In this document: in pieces, positions 22,436-31,226 of the stretch
How positions within the stretch are numbered: the stretch's first letter is position 1
Layout of the letters: each line of letters begins with the position of its first letter
Assembly: GCF_003046545.1 (NCBI RefSeq)
Contig: NZ_QAAA01000024.1
Span: forward strand, 1 to 33,111
From: Rhodovulum imhoffii
GTDB taxonomy: Bacteria; Pseudomonadota; Alphaproteobacteria; Rhodobacterales; Rhodobacteraceae
DNA: 33,111 nucleotides
Direction of reading: 5' to 3'
Program-made: the position numbers and the translations under genes
Notes under the pieces: model-generated
Databases searched by the model: none
Told to the model about the DNA's origin: nothing
Seen by the model: the letters and a program-made list of their open reading frames with translations, nothing else

Positions 22436-23590
22436 TCATTCGTCATCGGCGGCGTCCTTCGTACTGGCAATGTCGCCAGACCCGCCGAACAATCCGACGA
22501 TGTGTCGCAGCAGACCGGCGCAGGCCAGCGACCAGACCGCAACGGCGGCGATGACTGAGACGGGTGGAATGCGAGCCAGCAGATCCAATTCGGCGGCGCG
22601 CGCCAGTTGTTCGGTCGACAGGGTGTACATTCCGAGCGGAAACACGATGCCCCAGACTTGTACGCCGTAACGCAGGGGCGTGCGATGCACCACATGAACC
22701 CAGATGCCGAGAACCACCAGAAGCGGGATCCACCAGGTTCCCACCGCCCAGAAGAAGAGCGAGAAGCCGAGCAGGAACGGGCGGAACGAGGCCAGGATGG
22801 CGACGTCGCCGGCTTGCTCCGCAAGCATGGCTCCAGACAAGGTCGTGATCGCCGCGGCGCCCATCCCGATCCAGTAAGGCCAGCCGATCTCTGCCGGCGT
22901 CAGCCGGACAAAAACGAGCCGGAAGAAGATCAGGGATATGATCGGAATGTAGAGCATGCAACCGACCAGAAAGAACACCAATGACGCGAGCAGCAGCAAC
23001 TCACGCTGTAGCGGAAACTCAGGCGCCAGCGTCCCACCGAGCGCCGCTACGGCCTGCGCCCCCACGACTGCGAGAAGCCACAGTCCGTTCAGTCCGCGGC
23101 GCAAGGTTGGCTTTGTTCTTGCCGTGATAAGGGCGGCCAGCACGGCGTAGTTCACAAAGAACCATAGTCCCGCCGCGACCACGTAGAACGCGCTCGCGAT
23201 TCCGGGTTGGCCGCCGAGGCGTGCGAGTTGTATGGCGAAGACGCAGACGCCGACGACGGTCGTGAAAAAGCCCATAGCCGCGCCATGATCACGCAGGTCT
23301 GCTGCGGCCCTGCTTCGATGGCGCACCAGGCGCAGTGCAGTCAACCCCAACAGCGCCACGAAGAAGCCCCCGTTGAGCGCGAACAGGGCAAGAGACAACC
23401 GGGTGCCGCCCATCACATGGACGGCCATCGAGACACTTCCCGTCGCCATCACCAGCGCGAAGGACGCCGGCGACAGGTCGGCAGCGGAGCAATCTATGAT
23501 CTGCACGAGCGTGGGGGCTGCGGGCCGCTCTGTCGCGGATGCCTTCGGCGGTTGCGATGGCGTGTCGGCGGGGGGGGGCACGCGGGACAT
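22436..23590 (-). CDS. TDT/SLAC1-family anion channel or transporter (TehA-like)
   Basis: A 384-residue inner-membrane protein with about ten hydrophobic helices. After a proline-rich N-terminus of about 30 residues comes LSPASFALVMATGSVSMAVH, the first-helix motif of the tellurite-resistance/C4-dicarboxylate transporter (TDT) family, whose members include TehA and the plant nitrate/chloride channel SLAC1. Later helices include FRPFLLGFSLFFWAVGTWWI and VFPLGMYTLSTEQLARA, also family-typical. It follows the NarI-cytochrome gene by 75 bp in the same direction, where nitrate reductase operons often carry a narK transporter. I infer that it may move nitrate or nitrite; annotation as a tellurite or dicarboxylate carrier would be only by homology. 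Confidence 0.85.
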   Translation of the reverse strand: MSRVPPPADTPSQPPKASATERPAAPTLVQIIDCSAADLSPASFALVMATGSVSMAVHVMGGTRLSLALFALNGGFFVALLGLTALRLVRHRSRAAADLRDHGAAMGFFTTVVGVCVFAIQLARLGGQPGIASAFYVVAAGLWFFVNYAVLAALITARTKPTLRRGLNGLWLLAVVGAQAVAALGGTLAPEFPLQRELLLLASLVFFLVGCMLYIPIISLIFFRLVFVRLTPAEIGWPYWIGMGAAAITTLSGAMLAEQAGDVAILASFRPFLLGFSLFFWAVGTWWIPLLVVLGIWVHVVHRTPLRYGVQVWGIVFPLGMYTLSTEQLARAAELDLLARIPPVSVIAAVAVWSLACAGLLRHIVGLFGGSGDIASTKDAADDE

Positions 23591-23616
23591 GCTTGCGGAG
23601 TCTCCGTGGCTCCACT

Positions 23617-23646
23617 TCCCGCCCCCCGAAAGATCTGGGGGCGGGA
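23617..23646 (-). other. Strong hairpin between narI-cyt and the channel gene
   Basis: TCCCGCCCCC (23617-23626) pairs perfectly with GGGGGCGGGA (23637-23646) around a 10-nt loop. It lies in the 75-bp gap before the TDT-family gene. No U-run follows on the minus-strand transcript, so it is more likely an mRNA processing or stability element, or partial attenuator, than a full terminator. Confidence 0.5.
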
Positions 23647-23665
23647 GGCTGAGACTACCGCCCGA

Positions 23666-25201
23666 CTACCGGGGGCCGGTTGCGGCGACGAGGGCGCCGG
23701 GTGGCAGAAGTTCGTTTTCCATATAGGCCACGATCGCCCAGATTTCATCGGCTGTAAGCGCGTCGCCGAAAGACGGCATCAGCCAGTGATCGGGGCCGTC
23801 GGGGATCCCGGCAGCGATGCGCCGGTAGAGCGCGGCCGGGCTGGACCCACTGCGCAGCGCATCGCGGCGGAAGTTCCGGGGCGACACCCGCAAGCCGTCC
23901 ACTTCAAGGATGCCGCTGGCGGCTTCGCCATCGCCACGGCCCCGTTCGCCATGGCACGAGGCGCAGCTCAGCTGGTACAGTTCAGTGCCTGCGGCAATCA
24001 GGTCCGGCGTCGTCTCCGGCCGCGACGGCACCTCGATCCGCGCACCGCTTTCGGGCCGGTCGAGCCACAATTCGTCCAGGACTTCTACCAGCGAGGAGAC
24101 CTGCGCCTCGCTGAGCGACGCGAAGCCGGGCATGCCGGAACCCGGCAGACCGGCAACGATCACCCGGCGCAGGTCCGCATCGGTCGCCACGCCGTTGTCA
24201 CTCGAGACATAGCGATAGCGCCCGCTGACGAGATCCCGCGGTGGACCCGAGAAGGTCGGCGAACCCGCCCCCGGTCCGTCGCCCTGTCCCTCCAGCCCAT
24301 GACAGCGCGCACATTGACTGACGAAGAGCGGATAGCCCGTCAGGACGTGCCCGCCGTTCGTCACGGCGACGTCGATTTCATCGGCACTGGTGCGGGCCTT
24401 CGCGGTCGGAACCAGCCCGTTGTCGCCCGGTCCGGGAAGCAGGAAACCGATCGTCAACAGCCCGACCACCGCCACAACCGCCGCATAGGTCAGATAGCTC
24501 TTGTCCGAAACGAGTCCGAACTCCCAGCGATTACGGAACTTCATCGCCGTGGTTCGCAGCACCTGGTAGGGCCGCACGAAGTAATTGATGGGCAGGGTCC
24601 AGGCGTGGATCAGCTTGGTGAAAGGAAAATACGCGGCGAACGTGAAGGCAAGAAACACGTGGATTTTCGTCAGAAGCGGCGCGGAGTCCATCAGCTCCGG
24701 CTGTGGCTGGAATCGCCAAAGGCTGGCAAACCATGGTGCCGCCGTGAAGGAAACCCCCCATATCCTGTGGACGAGGGCCTGGAAGATCGCCACTCCAAGG
24801 ATCGCGATCAGGAAGAGATGCACGATGTAGTCATCCGGCTGGCTCATCGCGCGCATCTCGGGGACGCGGATCCGCCGCACCAGCGCGATCACGGAGCCGG
24901 CTATCGCCGCGAGACCTCCGGCCGTGGCCATCAGGAAGAATGCGCTGACCCATCCACCGGCCCCCATCACGCCGCCGATCACACCGGCAATATGGCCGAA
25001 GAATGTGAGGAAGATGCCCCAGTGGAGGAGATGCGCGGCCAATCCCAGCGTATCGCGCCCGTGGAAGATCCCGCTGGCGCGGGTCGTCAGGCCGAACGGT
25101 CGGTAGATCATCCGCAGAAAGGGAATGACGAAGAACAGCGTCACACAGACGTAGGGAAAGATACCCCAAAGGAAGTAGTTGGAAGTTAACAAATCATTCA
25201 T
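23666..25201 (-). CDS. narI: Nitrate reductase gamma subunit NarI fused to a di-haem cytochrome c
   Basis: A 511-residue membrane protein, about twice normal NarI length. Residues 1-230 are NarI, the quinol-oxidising di-haem b subunit, with five helices. Haem ligands appear as His60/His70 and His181/His199, spaced 10 and 18 residues as in E. coli NarI (56/66 and 187/205). A sixth helix follows (SYLTYAAVVAVVGLLTIGFL, about 235-254). Then come two class I cytochrome c domains: CARCH (297-301) with likely Met357, and CASCH (413-417) with likely Met475. NarI's C-terminus normally lies in the cytoplasm, so the extra helix would place the c haems in the periplasm, where c-type haem is attached. The start overlaps the narJ stop (ATGA). 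The c haems could receive or deliver electrons by a route that bypasses quinol. Confidence 0.93.
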   Translation of the reverse strand: MNDLLTSNYFLWGIFPYVCVTLFFVIPFLRMIYRPFGLTTRASGIFHGRDTLGLAAHLLHWGIFLTFFGHIAGVIGGVMGAGGWVSAFFLMATAGGLAAIAGSVIALVRRIRVPEMRAMSQPDDYIVHLFLIAILGVAIFQALVHRIWGVSFTAAPWFASLWRFQPQPELMDSAPLLTKIHVFLAFTFAAYFPFTKLIHAWTLPINYFVRPYQVLRTTAMKFRNRWEFGLVSDKSYLTYAAVVAVVGLLTIGFLLPGPGDNGLVPTAKARTSADEIDVAVTNGGHVLTGYPLFVSQCARCHGLEGQGDGPGAGSPTFSGPPRDLVSGRYRYVSSDNGVATDADLRRVIVAGLPGSGMPGFASLSEAQVSSLVEVLDELWLDRPESGARIEVPSRPETTPDLIAAGTELYQLSCASCHGERGRGDGEAASGILEVDGLRVSPRNFRRDALRSGSSPAALYRRIAAGIPDGPDHWLMPSFGDALTADEIWAIVAYMENELLPPGALVAATGPR

Positions 25202-25899
25202 GGCTTCTTCCTCCCGTGGGTTTGCTGGGGTGTGGATTCGGGCATCTCGCGACGCTGGGGAATGGTTGCCTCGACTTCGGGAGGCAACCAGATCGGGTCA
25301 TCGGACATGCGCTCCAGGTCCTCCTCGACGACAAGCTGCAACGCGTCGAAGAGCATGTCATAGGCACACTCGTACTTCTGGAGCGCCTTGCGCAGGGGCG
25401 CGATGCCTGGTTGAATCAGTGTGTCCAGCAGCCGCCGGCGCAGGCCGATCCCGTCATGTTCGGAGCGTTCGATGCTGATCGCGAGGAATTCGAGCGCGAC
25501 CGGGACATAATCGGGGAGTTCGCTATCGCCCAATTCGAGACCGAAATGGGCGTACACGGCCGCCAGTTCAATCATGTAGGCATTGCGCCCCGACGCCCCG
25601 GCACCGCGGCATGAACTCGGCTCCTCGTACATGTAGGCGCCGAAATACAACGGACAGGGCGGCGACAGTTCCAGCGTCTGCGTGTACTCGTCCACATCGC
25701 GGGAGGCAGGAGAGGCGAGAAAGTCCTCGATTATCTCGCCTGGCGCGGAGCCGGCGATCTTGCCCCGGTTCAGGTCGATCCTGTCCTTGTCGCGGAACTC
25801 CGGGTTCACGAGCAGTTCTGCAATAAGACCGTAGGCGGCCCCAAGGTCCCAGCACGCCGGGGCTATCAAGGTCTCTACTCTGGTGGGTTCGGACATCAT
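25198..25899 (-). CDS. narJ: Nitrate reductase molybdenum cofactor assembly chaperone NarJ
   Basis: A 233-residue cytoplasmic chaperone of the TorD/NarJ family that binds apo-NarG and guides molybdenum-cofactor insertion and membrane docking. The helical N-terminal half carries the PLYFGAYMYEEP segment. The position between narH and narI is the normal one, and the TGATG and ATGA junctions with both neighbours indicate coupled translation. The C-terminal ~40 residues are charged and proline-rich with no obvious motif. The sequence is divergent, so the call rests partly on gene order. Confidence 0.9.
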   Translation of the reverse strand: MMSEPTRVETLIAPACWDLGAAYGLIAELLVNPEFRDKDRIDLNRGKIAGSAPGEIIEDFLASPASRDVDEYTQTLELSPPCPLYFGAYMYEEPSSCRGAGASGRNAYMIELAAVYAHFGLELGDSELPDYVPVALEFLAISIERSEHDGIGLRRRLLDTLIQPGIAPLRKALQKYECAYDMLFDALQLVVEEDLERMSDDPIWLPPEVEATIPQRREMPESTPQQTHGRKKP

Positions 25900-27449
25900 C
25901 AGCTTCCCACCTCCTCGCGATTTCCGTGGAACTCGGTCCTGCGGTTGGGCGCGCTGCCCGGGTCCATCAGATCGAAACCGGTGAAGCCGCGTTCGAGATA
26001 TGGTGCGTCCGCCGTATCTTCGGAGCGCGCAGTTGCGATCACGAAACGTTCGTGGAAATGCGCCAGAGCGAGCAGACGGTGCATGTGCCGTGCGTCCTGA
26101 ATGGTCAGTCCCACCTGCGCGAGCACCGACTCATCGATGCGGCCCTCCACACGTTCCAGACGCCGGAACTCCCGCACCGCAAGCTGGCGCAGCAGTGCCG
26201 TCTCGACCTGGTCCGTATTGCCCGCCGCCAGAAGCGTCGCGAGATACTCGATCGGAATGCGGAATTCCTTGAGTTGTGGCAGAACGGTACCGCCATCGAC
26301 CATGTCCATGGCGTTCCGCCCGTTGTCGACATGCGACGTTTTCACGGGACTCTCCGGCGGGATGTAGAAGAGGCTCGGAAGGGTCCGGAACTCCGGGTGC
26401 AACGGCAGTGCGATCTTCCATTTCTTGACCATGAAGAACACAGGCGAACGCCTGCATGCCTCCATCCAGTTGTCGGAGATCCCCTGGCGCCGGGCCTCCT
26501 GAATCACTTCCGGGTCGAAGGGATCGAGGATGATTTCACGTTGCAGATCGACAAGCTTGTCCTCTGGGGCATTCGCAACTTCGGCGACGCGATCAATATC
26601 GTAGAGGATCGGTCCGAGATAACGGATGCGCCCGACACAGGCCTGAAAGCACATGGGGGGCTGCCCGGTTTCGATGCGGGGGAAGCAAAGGATGCACTTC
26701 TCCGACTTGCCAGTCCGCCAGTTGTAATAGGTCTTCTTGTACGGACAGCCCGACACGCAGTAACGCCAGCCGCGGCAGCGATCCTGATCGATGAGGACGA
26801 CGCCGTCCTCTTCGCGCTTGTAGTTCGCCCCCGACGGGCAGGATCCGACGCAGGCCGGATTGAGACAATGATTGCAGATGCGCGGCAGGTACATCATGAA
26901 AGAGTCCTGGAATTTCAACAGGGCCTTCTTTGCCGCTTCGCTCATGTCCTTGAAGTTGTAATCGAGTGCGCCGGTGCCCTCGTAATGGGTGCCCGCCGCG
27001 TTATCCTCCCAGTTCACGCCGTAGGTTAGGTCGATGTCTTCCTCGGCGGTGATCTGCGATTTTGGCCGGGCAACCGGCTGGGAGTACTTGGTCGGCGTTT
27101 CCGAGTGGAGATCCTCGTAGGTGAAGGTAAATGGTCCCTTGCCGTAGTATTCATCCATCTGCGGCAGCACAGGATTGTAGAACAGGTTGATCATTTCCCA
27201 GAACTTCGACGCCTGGTTCAGCTTGGGCTGAGCCTGGCCGGGATTTTCCTTCCAGCCGCCCCGATACTTGTCCTGGTTCTCCCATTCCCGCGGATAGCCG
27301 ACCCCCGGCTTGGTCTCCACGTTGTTCCAGAACATGTATTCCGCGCCTTCGCGGTTGGTCCACACGTTCTTGCAGGCGATCGTGCATGTCTGGCAGCCGA
27401 GACATTTGTCCAGGTTAAACACCATTGAAAGTTGTTTCTTGATGCGCAT
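25899..27449 (-). CDS. narH: Respiratory nitrate reductase beta subunit
   Basis: A 516-residue iron-sulfur electron-transfer subunit between NarI and NarG. It holds four cysteine groups, numbered from ATG 27449: Cys16/19/22/26 (CLGCQTCTIAC), Cys192/195/200/204 (CNHCLNPACVGSC), Cys225/231/235 with Trp228 in place of a cysteine (CRGWRYCVSGC), and Cys252/255/267/271. The tryptophan marks the [3Fe-4S] cluster, so the subunit carries three [4Fe-4S] and one [3Fe-4S], as in E. coli NarH. A TTG at 27452 also opens the frame directly after the narG stop; the ATG three bases later is likelier, with GGGAAGGG upstream. It shares one base with narJ. Confidence 0.97.
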   Translation of the reverse strand: MRIKKQLSMVFNLDKCLGCQTCTIACKNVWTNREGAEYMFWNNVETKPGVGYPREWENQDKYRGGWKENPGQAQPKLNQASKFWEMINLFYNPVLPQMDEYYGKGPFTFTYEDLHSETPTKYSQPVARPKSQITAEEDIDLTYGVNWEDNAAGTHYEGTGALDYNFKDMSEAAKKALLKFQDSFMMYLPRICNHCLNPACVGSCPSGANYKREEDGVVLIDQDRCRGWRYCVSGCPYKKTYYNWRTGKSEKCILCFPRIETGQPPMCFQACVGRIRYLGPILYDIDRVAEVANAPEDKLVDLQREIILDPFDPEVIQEARRQGISDNWMEACRRSPVFFMVKKWKIALPLHPEFRTLPSLFYIPPESPVKTSHVDNGRNAMDMVDGGTVLPQLKEFRIPIEYLATLLAAGNTDQVETALLRQLAVREFRRLERVEGRIDESVLAQVGLTIQDARHMHRLLALAHFHERFVIATARSEDTADAPYLERGFTGFDLMDPGSAPNRRTEFHGNREEVGS

Positions 27450-27452
27450 CAA

Positions 27453-30400
27453 TCAGCCCTTCCCGAGTTTGATTTCATGTTCCTGGTAGATGACCTTGCG
27501 TCCGTCCGCCTCGGGCGGCTTCTTCCGGATGAGAACGGCGCAGTCGCGTTCCGATGGGCTCGTGCCTTGGTAGTTCAACCAATACGTCCAGTTGGCATAG
27601 CCGCCGACCATCGTCGCCGGGTTCATCATGATGCGGGTCGTGGCGTTGTTGTTGCCGCCACGAAGATCCGTTGCCCCGCGCTCCCGCGCCAGTGAGGAGA
27701 ACGGCACGTTCACATGGCGTTCGGTCTGATGGTAGACGATCGACATGTCGCGCGGGACTGTGTGGCTGACCACCGCACGCGCGACCTGGATTCCGTTTTC
27801 ATTGAAAATTTCGACCCAGTCGTTGTCCTCTACGTCAATCTCCTTGGCGTCGTCGTCGTTGATCCAGACAGTCGGACCGCCGCGGAACATGTTCATCATC
27901 TGCCAGCTGTCGTGGAACATGCTGTGAATGCCCCATTTCTGGTGCGGCGTGATGAACCTGAACAGTTTTGCCCCTTTCATCTTGAGATCGTCGGCCGAAA
28001 CGTCGCCGATGCAGACCATGTCCACGGGCGGTTTATAGGTCGGAAGGTCCTCGCCAAGATCGCGGAACATCTTGTGGTCGTAGTAGACCTCCTGCCGCCC
28101 GGTCAGGGTGTGGAAGGGCTTGAGCGCCTCGATGTTGAGCGTCCACGGGCTGTAGGTGCGCCCCTTGGTCTCGATCGCCGACCAGTGCGGCGAGGTCAGG
28201 CTGCGCCGCGGCTGCGAGATCAGGTCGGGGAAGTGATAGGCAATCTCGCGATCATGCTCGACCAGATGGGCGAGCGGAACCCCGGTGCGTTTCTCGAGTT
28301 TTTTGAAGATCTGGTAGGACAGTTCGCCATCGCTTTCCGGCGACATGCGCAGGATCGTCTCGCAGACCTGCCGGGCGTTGTGGAGCGAAGGCTTGCCGCT
28401 CTTCTCACCGACGAGATAGCTGTCCTTCAGTTGCTCGTAGACTTCCGCCAGGTCGCTCTTGATGCCCTTTGCGCCATAGCCGTTCGGTTTGGTCACCTCC
28501 GGCCCCAAGGTCGTGTATTTCTCGTGGATCTGGGTGTAGTCACGCTCGATGACCTTCACATTCGGGAAAGTCTTGCCTGGGACCGGCTCGACCTCGCCCT
28601 TCCACCAGTCCTTGAGCTCGCCCATGGGCTGCGCCAGTTCGTCGGGCGTGTCGGTGTTGAGCGCGGTCATCACCAGATCTTCGACCGGCTCGGGCAGGTG
28701 CTCCTGCGCCAGGTCGCTGATCTTCTCGGCGATGATGCGGAATGCCTCCCAGTCATGCTTGCACTCCCACGCCGGGTCATGCGCCGGGGTAAAGGGGTGC
28801 AGGAAGGAATGCAGATCCGTGCAGGTGACGTCGTCCTTCTCGTACCAGTGCGCCGTCGGCAGGACGATGTCGGAGTAGTTCGCAGAAGAGTCCATGCGCA
28901 GGTTGACGTTGTAGATCAGATCCAGCTTGCCGAGCGGCGCCTCCGTGCTCCAGTCGATCTCGTGAACCATGTCCTTGGCGCGCTCGTCCCCGCCCAGGAC
29001 GTTGTGGTGGGTGCCGAGCATGTGCTTGAGGTTGATCTCGTGGCCGCGCATGCTGGTACCGATCAGGTTGCCGCGGTAGATCCACAGAACCTTCGGGTGG
29101 TTCTTCTCGGCGTCCACGTTGGGCAACGCGAACTTGAGCTCGCGATCCTTGAACTTTTTCGCGACCCATTCGCCCACGGCGGTGTCGGAATCCACCCCCT
29201 CGGCACGAGCTTCCTTCATCACGTCGAGCGGGTTCTTCTCGTCGAACTGCGGAAAGAACGGCAGCCAGCCGTTGCGCACAGCCACCGCGTTCATGTCGGC
29301 GGAATGGTTGGCGCGGGACGGCATGTCCGTGGCGCGCGGTGCCCAGAGCGGGTCGAGGCTCATCCCGTCATAGCGCCACTGGTCGGTATGGAAATAGAAG
29401 AATGAGGTCGAGTTCTGTTGCCGGCCCACATTTCCCCAATCCGCCGCGCCGCCGATCGTGCCGATCGCGGCGAAGTTCCGGATTTTCTCCGTTCCGACAT
29501 AATGGGCAAAGCCGCCACCGTTGCGACCCTGGCAACCGGTGAGGATGCCCATGACCGCCTCGGCACGGTAGGTGAGCGATCCGCCATGATACCAGTGCAG
29601 GATGCCCGAGCCGGTGATAAACAGACACTTGCCCTGCGTCTTCTCGGCGGTGTCCGCCCATTCCCGGGCTACGCGGATGGCAAGGTTCCGGTCAACGCCG
29701 GTCTCCTGTTCCTGCCAGGCGGGCGTATAGGGACGCTCGGCGTCGTCATAGTCGGCCGGATAGCCATCGCCGGACAGGCCTCGGCGCACACCGTACTGCG
29801 CCAGGAGAAGATCATAGGCAGTTGTAACGCGGACCTTCGAGCCATCTGCGAGCGTCATCACCTTGCTCGGCACACCGCGCATCGTGGGCGTCGCCTTGTT
29901 GCCGCGCAACTGCGTGGTGCCGAGCTCGACATTGTAGGTGTGGGTGAAGTCGGCGAACTCGACCTGCACCTCCTCGTAATCGCCGTCCATAAGGGTGAGA
30001 CGCGGCTCATAGGCCTCGCCGGTGCGGGCGTCCTCGTTCTTCAAGTTCCAACGGCCGGTGGTCTTCTCCTCCCAGCGGAAGCCGACGGAACCGCCCGGCA
30101 GCCGCAGATCGCCGTTCTTGTCGAACAGCGGGAACTTCCACTCGCCCAACTCCTCGTCGGAGTAGTCGCCCAGATCGCTGGCGCGAAGGAAGCGGCCGCT
30201 GCCGTAGTGGTCGCCCTCTTCCTCGAGGATCACGAGGAACGGCAAGTTGGTGTACTGTCCGACATAGTCGAGGAAGTACTCCGAGCGCCGGTCGACGTGG
30301 AATTCCTGCAAGATGACGTGGATACAGGCCATCAGGAAGGCGGTATCGGTCCCTGGACGAACCGGAACCCAGAGATCGGCGAACTTCGTGACGTCGGAAT

Positions 30401-31226
30401 AGTCGGGCGACAGGTTGACGAGCTTGCCGCCGTTGTACTTGTGCTCCGAGGCGAAATGCGCGTCCGCCGTACGCGTCATCGGCAGGTTCGAACCCATGAC
30501 GATCCAGTAGGCGCTCTGATACCAATCGGCCGATTCATGCACGTCGGTCTGATCCCCCCAGATCATCGGCATGACGTGCGGCAGGTCGTGGTACCACTCG
30601 TAGAAGCTGAGCATCGTTCCGCCCAACAGGTTCGAAAGACGATGACCGGACAGAAAGCTGACCATGCTCATCGCCGGAATCGGCGAAAACGAGGCGAGGT
30701 GATCGGGACCGTATTGCTTGATCGTGTAGATCTTGGCGGCGGCAATGATCTCGGCGGCCTCGTCCCAACTCGTGCGGCGCCAGCCGGCCTTTCCGCGCGC
30801 ATTGCGGTATTTCGCGGATTTCTCGGGATTCTCGACAATCGCCGCCCAGGCTGCGACGGGGTCCTTGCCGGCCTTGCGTTCCTGCCGGTAGTAGTTCAGC
30901 AGAACGCCGCGCACATACGGGAATTTCGGGCGCACAGGGCTGTAGGGATACCAGGAAGAGGAAATACCCCGCTGGCAACCGCGCGGTTCGTAGCTCGGAG
31001 TGTGGTCGTTGATCTGCGGCCAGTCGGTCTTTTGCAGTTCCCAGGTGATCATGCCGTTCTTGACGAAAACCTCCCAGGAACAGGAGCCCGAACAGTTGAC
31101 GCTGTGGCTCGTCCGGACCGACTTGTCGTACTGCCAGCGCCTGCGATAGAAATCTTCCCACTTCCTCGGCTCGTTGAGTTCCCTGAACCACCGGGATGTC
31201 TTCGTGCCTTTGAGTACTTTGTTCAT
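27453..31226 (-). CDS. narG: Respiratory nitrate reductase alpha subunit
   Basis: A 1257-residue catalytic subunit reducing nitrate to nitrite at a Mo-bis-MGD site. The N-terminal FS0 cluster ligands are His41, Cys45, Cys49 and Cys84 (HSVNCSGSCSW and PRGCQRG), the His-plus-three-Cys set of NarG. The probable molybdenum-binding aspartate is Asp228 in WGDQTDVHESADW. Other conserved blocks include LPTAHWYEKDDVTCTD, LTPHQKWGIHS-like FITPHQKWGIHSMF, and a C-terminal GGYANWTYWLNYQGT. The N-terminal YRRRWQYDK is the vestigial twin-arginine remnant seen in cytoplasm-facing NarG. The ATG overlaps the upstream gene's stop (ATGA), with GGAGGA about 10 bases upstream. Confidence 0.98.
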   Translation of the reverse strand: MNKVLKGTKTSRWFRELNEPRKWEDFYRRRWQYDKSVRTSHSVNCSGSCSWEVFVKNGMITWELQKTDWPQINDHTPSYEPRGCQRGISSSWYPYSPVRPKFPYVRGVLLNYYRQERKAGKDPVAAWAAIVENPEKSAKYRNARGKAGWRRTSWDEAAEIIAAAKIYTIKQYGPDHLASFSPIPAMSMVSFLSGHRLSNLLGGTMLSFYEWYHDLPHVMPMIWGDQTDVHESADWYQSAYWIVMGSNLPMTRTADAHFASEHKYNGGKLVNLSPDYSDVTKFADLWVPVRPGTDTAFLMACIHVILQEFHVDRRSEYFLDYVGQYTNLPFLVILEEEGDHYGSGRFLRASDLGDYSDEELGEWKFPLFDKNGDLRLPGGSVGFRWEEKTTGRWNLKNEDARTGEAYEPRLTLMDGDYEEVQVEFADFTHTYNVELGTTQLRGNKATPTMRGVPSKVMTLADGSKVRVTTAYDLLLAQYGVRRGLSGDGYPADYDDAERPYTPAWQEQETGVDRNLAIRVAREWADTAEKTQGKCLFITGSGILHWYHGGSLTYRAEAVMGILTGCQGRNGGGFAHYVGTEKIRNFAAIGTIGGAADWGNVGRQQNSTSFFYFHTDQWRYDGMSLDPLWAPRATDMPSRANHSADMNAVAVRNGWLPFFPQFDEKNPLDVMKEARAEGVDSDTAVGEWVAKKFKDRELKFALPNVDAEKNHPKVLWIYRGNLIGTSMRGHEINLKHMLGTHHNVLGGDERAKDMVHEIDWSTEAPLGKLDLIYNVNLRMDSSANYSDIVLPTAHWYEKDDVTCTDLHSFLHPFTPAHDPAWECKHDWEAFRIIAEKISDLAQEHLPEPVEDLVMTALNTDTPDELAQPMGELKDWWKGEVEPVPGKTFPNVKVIERDYTQIHEKYTTLGPEVTKPNGYGAKGIKSDLAEVYEQLKDSYLVGEKSGKPSLHNARQVCETILRMSPESDGELSYQIFKKLEKRTGVPLAHLVEHDREIAYHFPDLISQPRRSLTSPHWSAIETKGRTYSPWTLNIEALKPFHTLTGRQEVYYDHKMFRDLGEDLPTYKPPVDMVCIGDVSADDLKMKGAKLFRFITPHQKWGIHSMFHDSWQMMNMFRGGPTVWINDDDAKEIDVEDNDWVEIFNENGIQVARAVVSHTVPRDMSIVYHQTERHVNVPFSSLARERGATDLRGGNNNATTRIMMNPATMVGGYANWTYWLNYQGTSPSERDCAVLIRKKPPEADGRKVIYQEHEIKLGKG

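Noticed and set aside
23207-25189. Long plus-strand open frame (660 codons) opposite narI-cyt and the channel gene
   Set aside because: It is antisense to well-supported genes, has no recognisable domain and an Arg/Gly/His-rich composition typical of GC-rich shadow frames.
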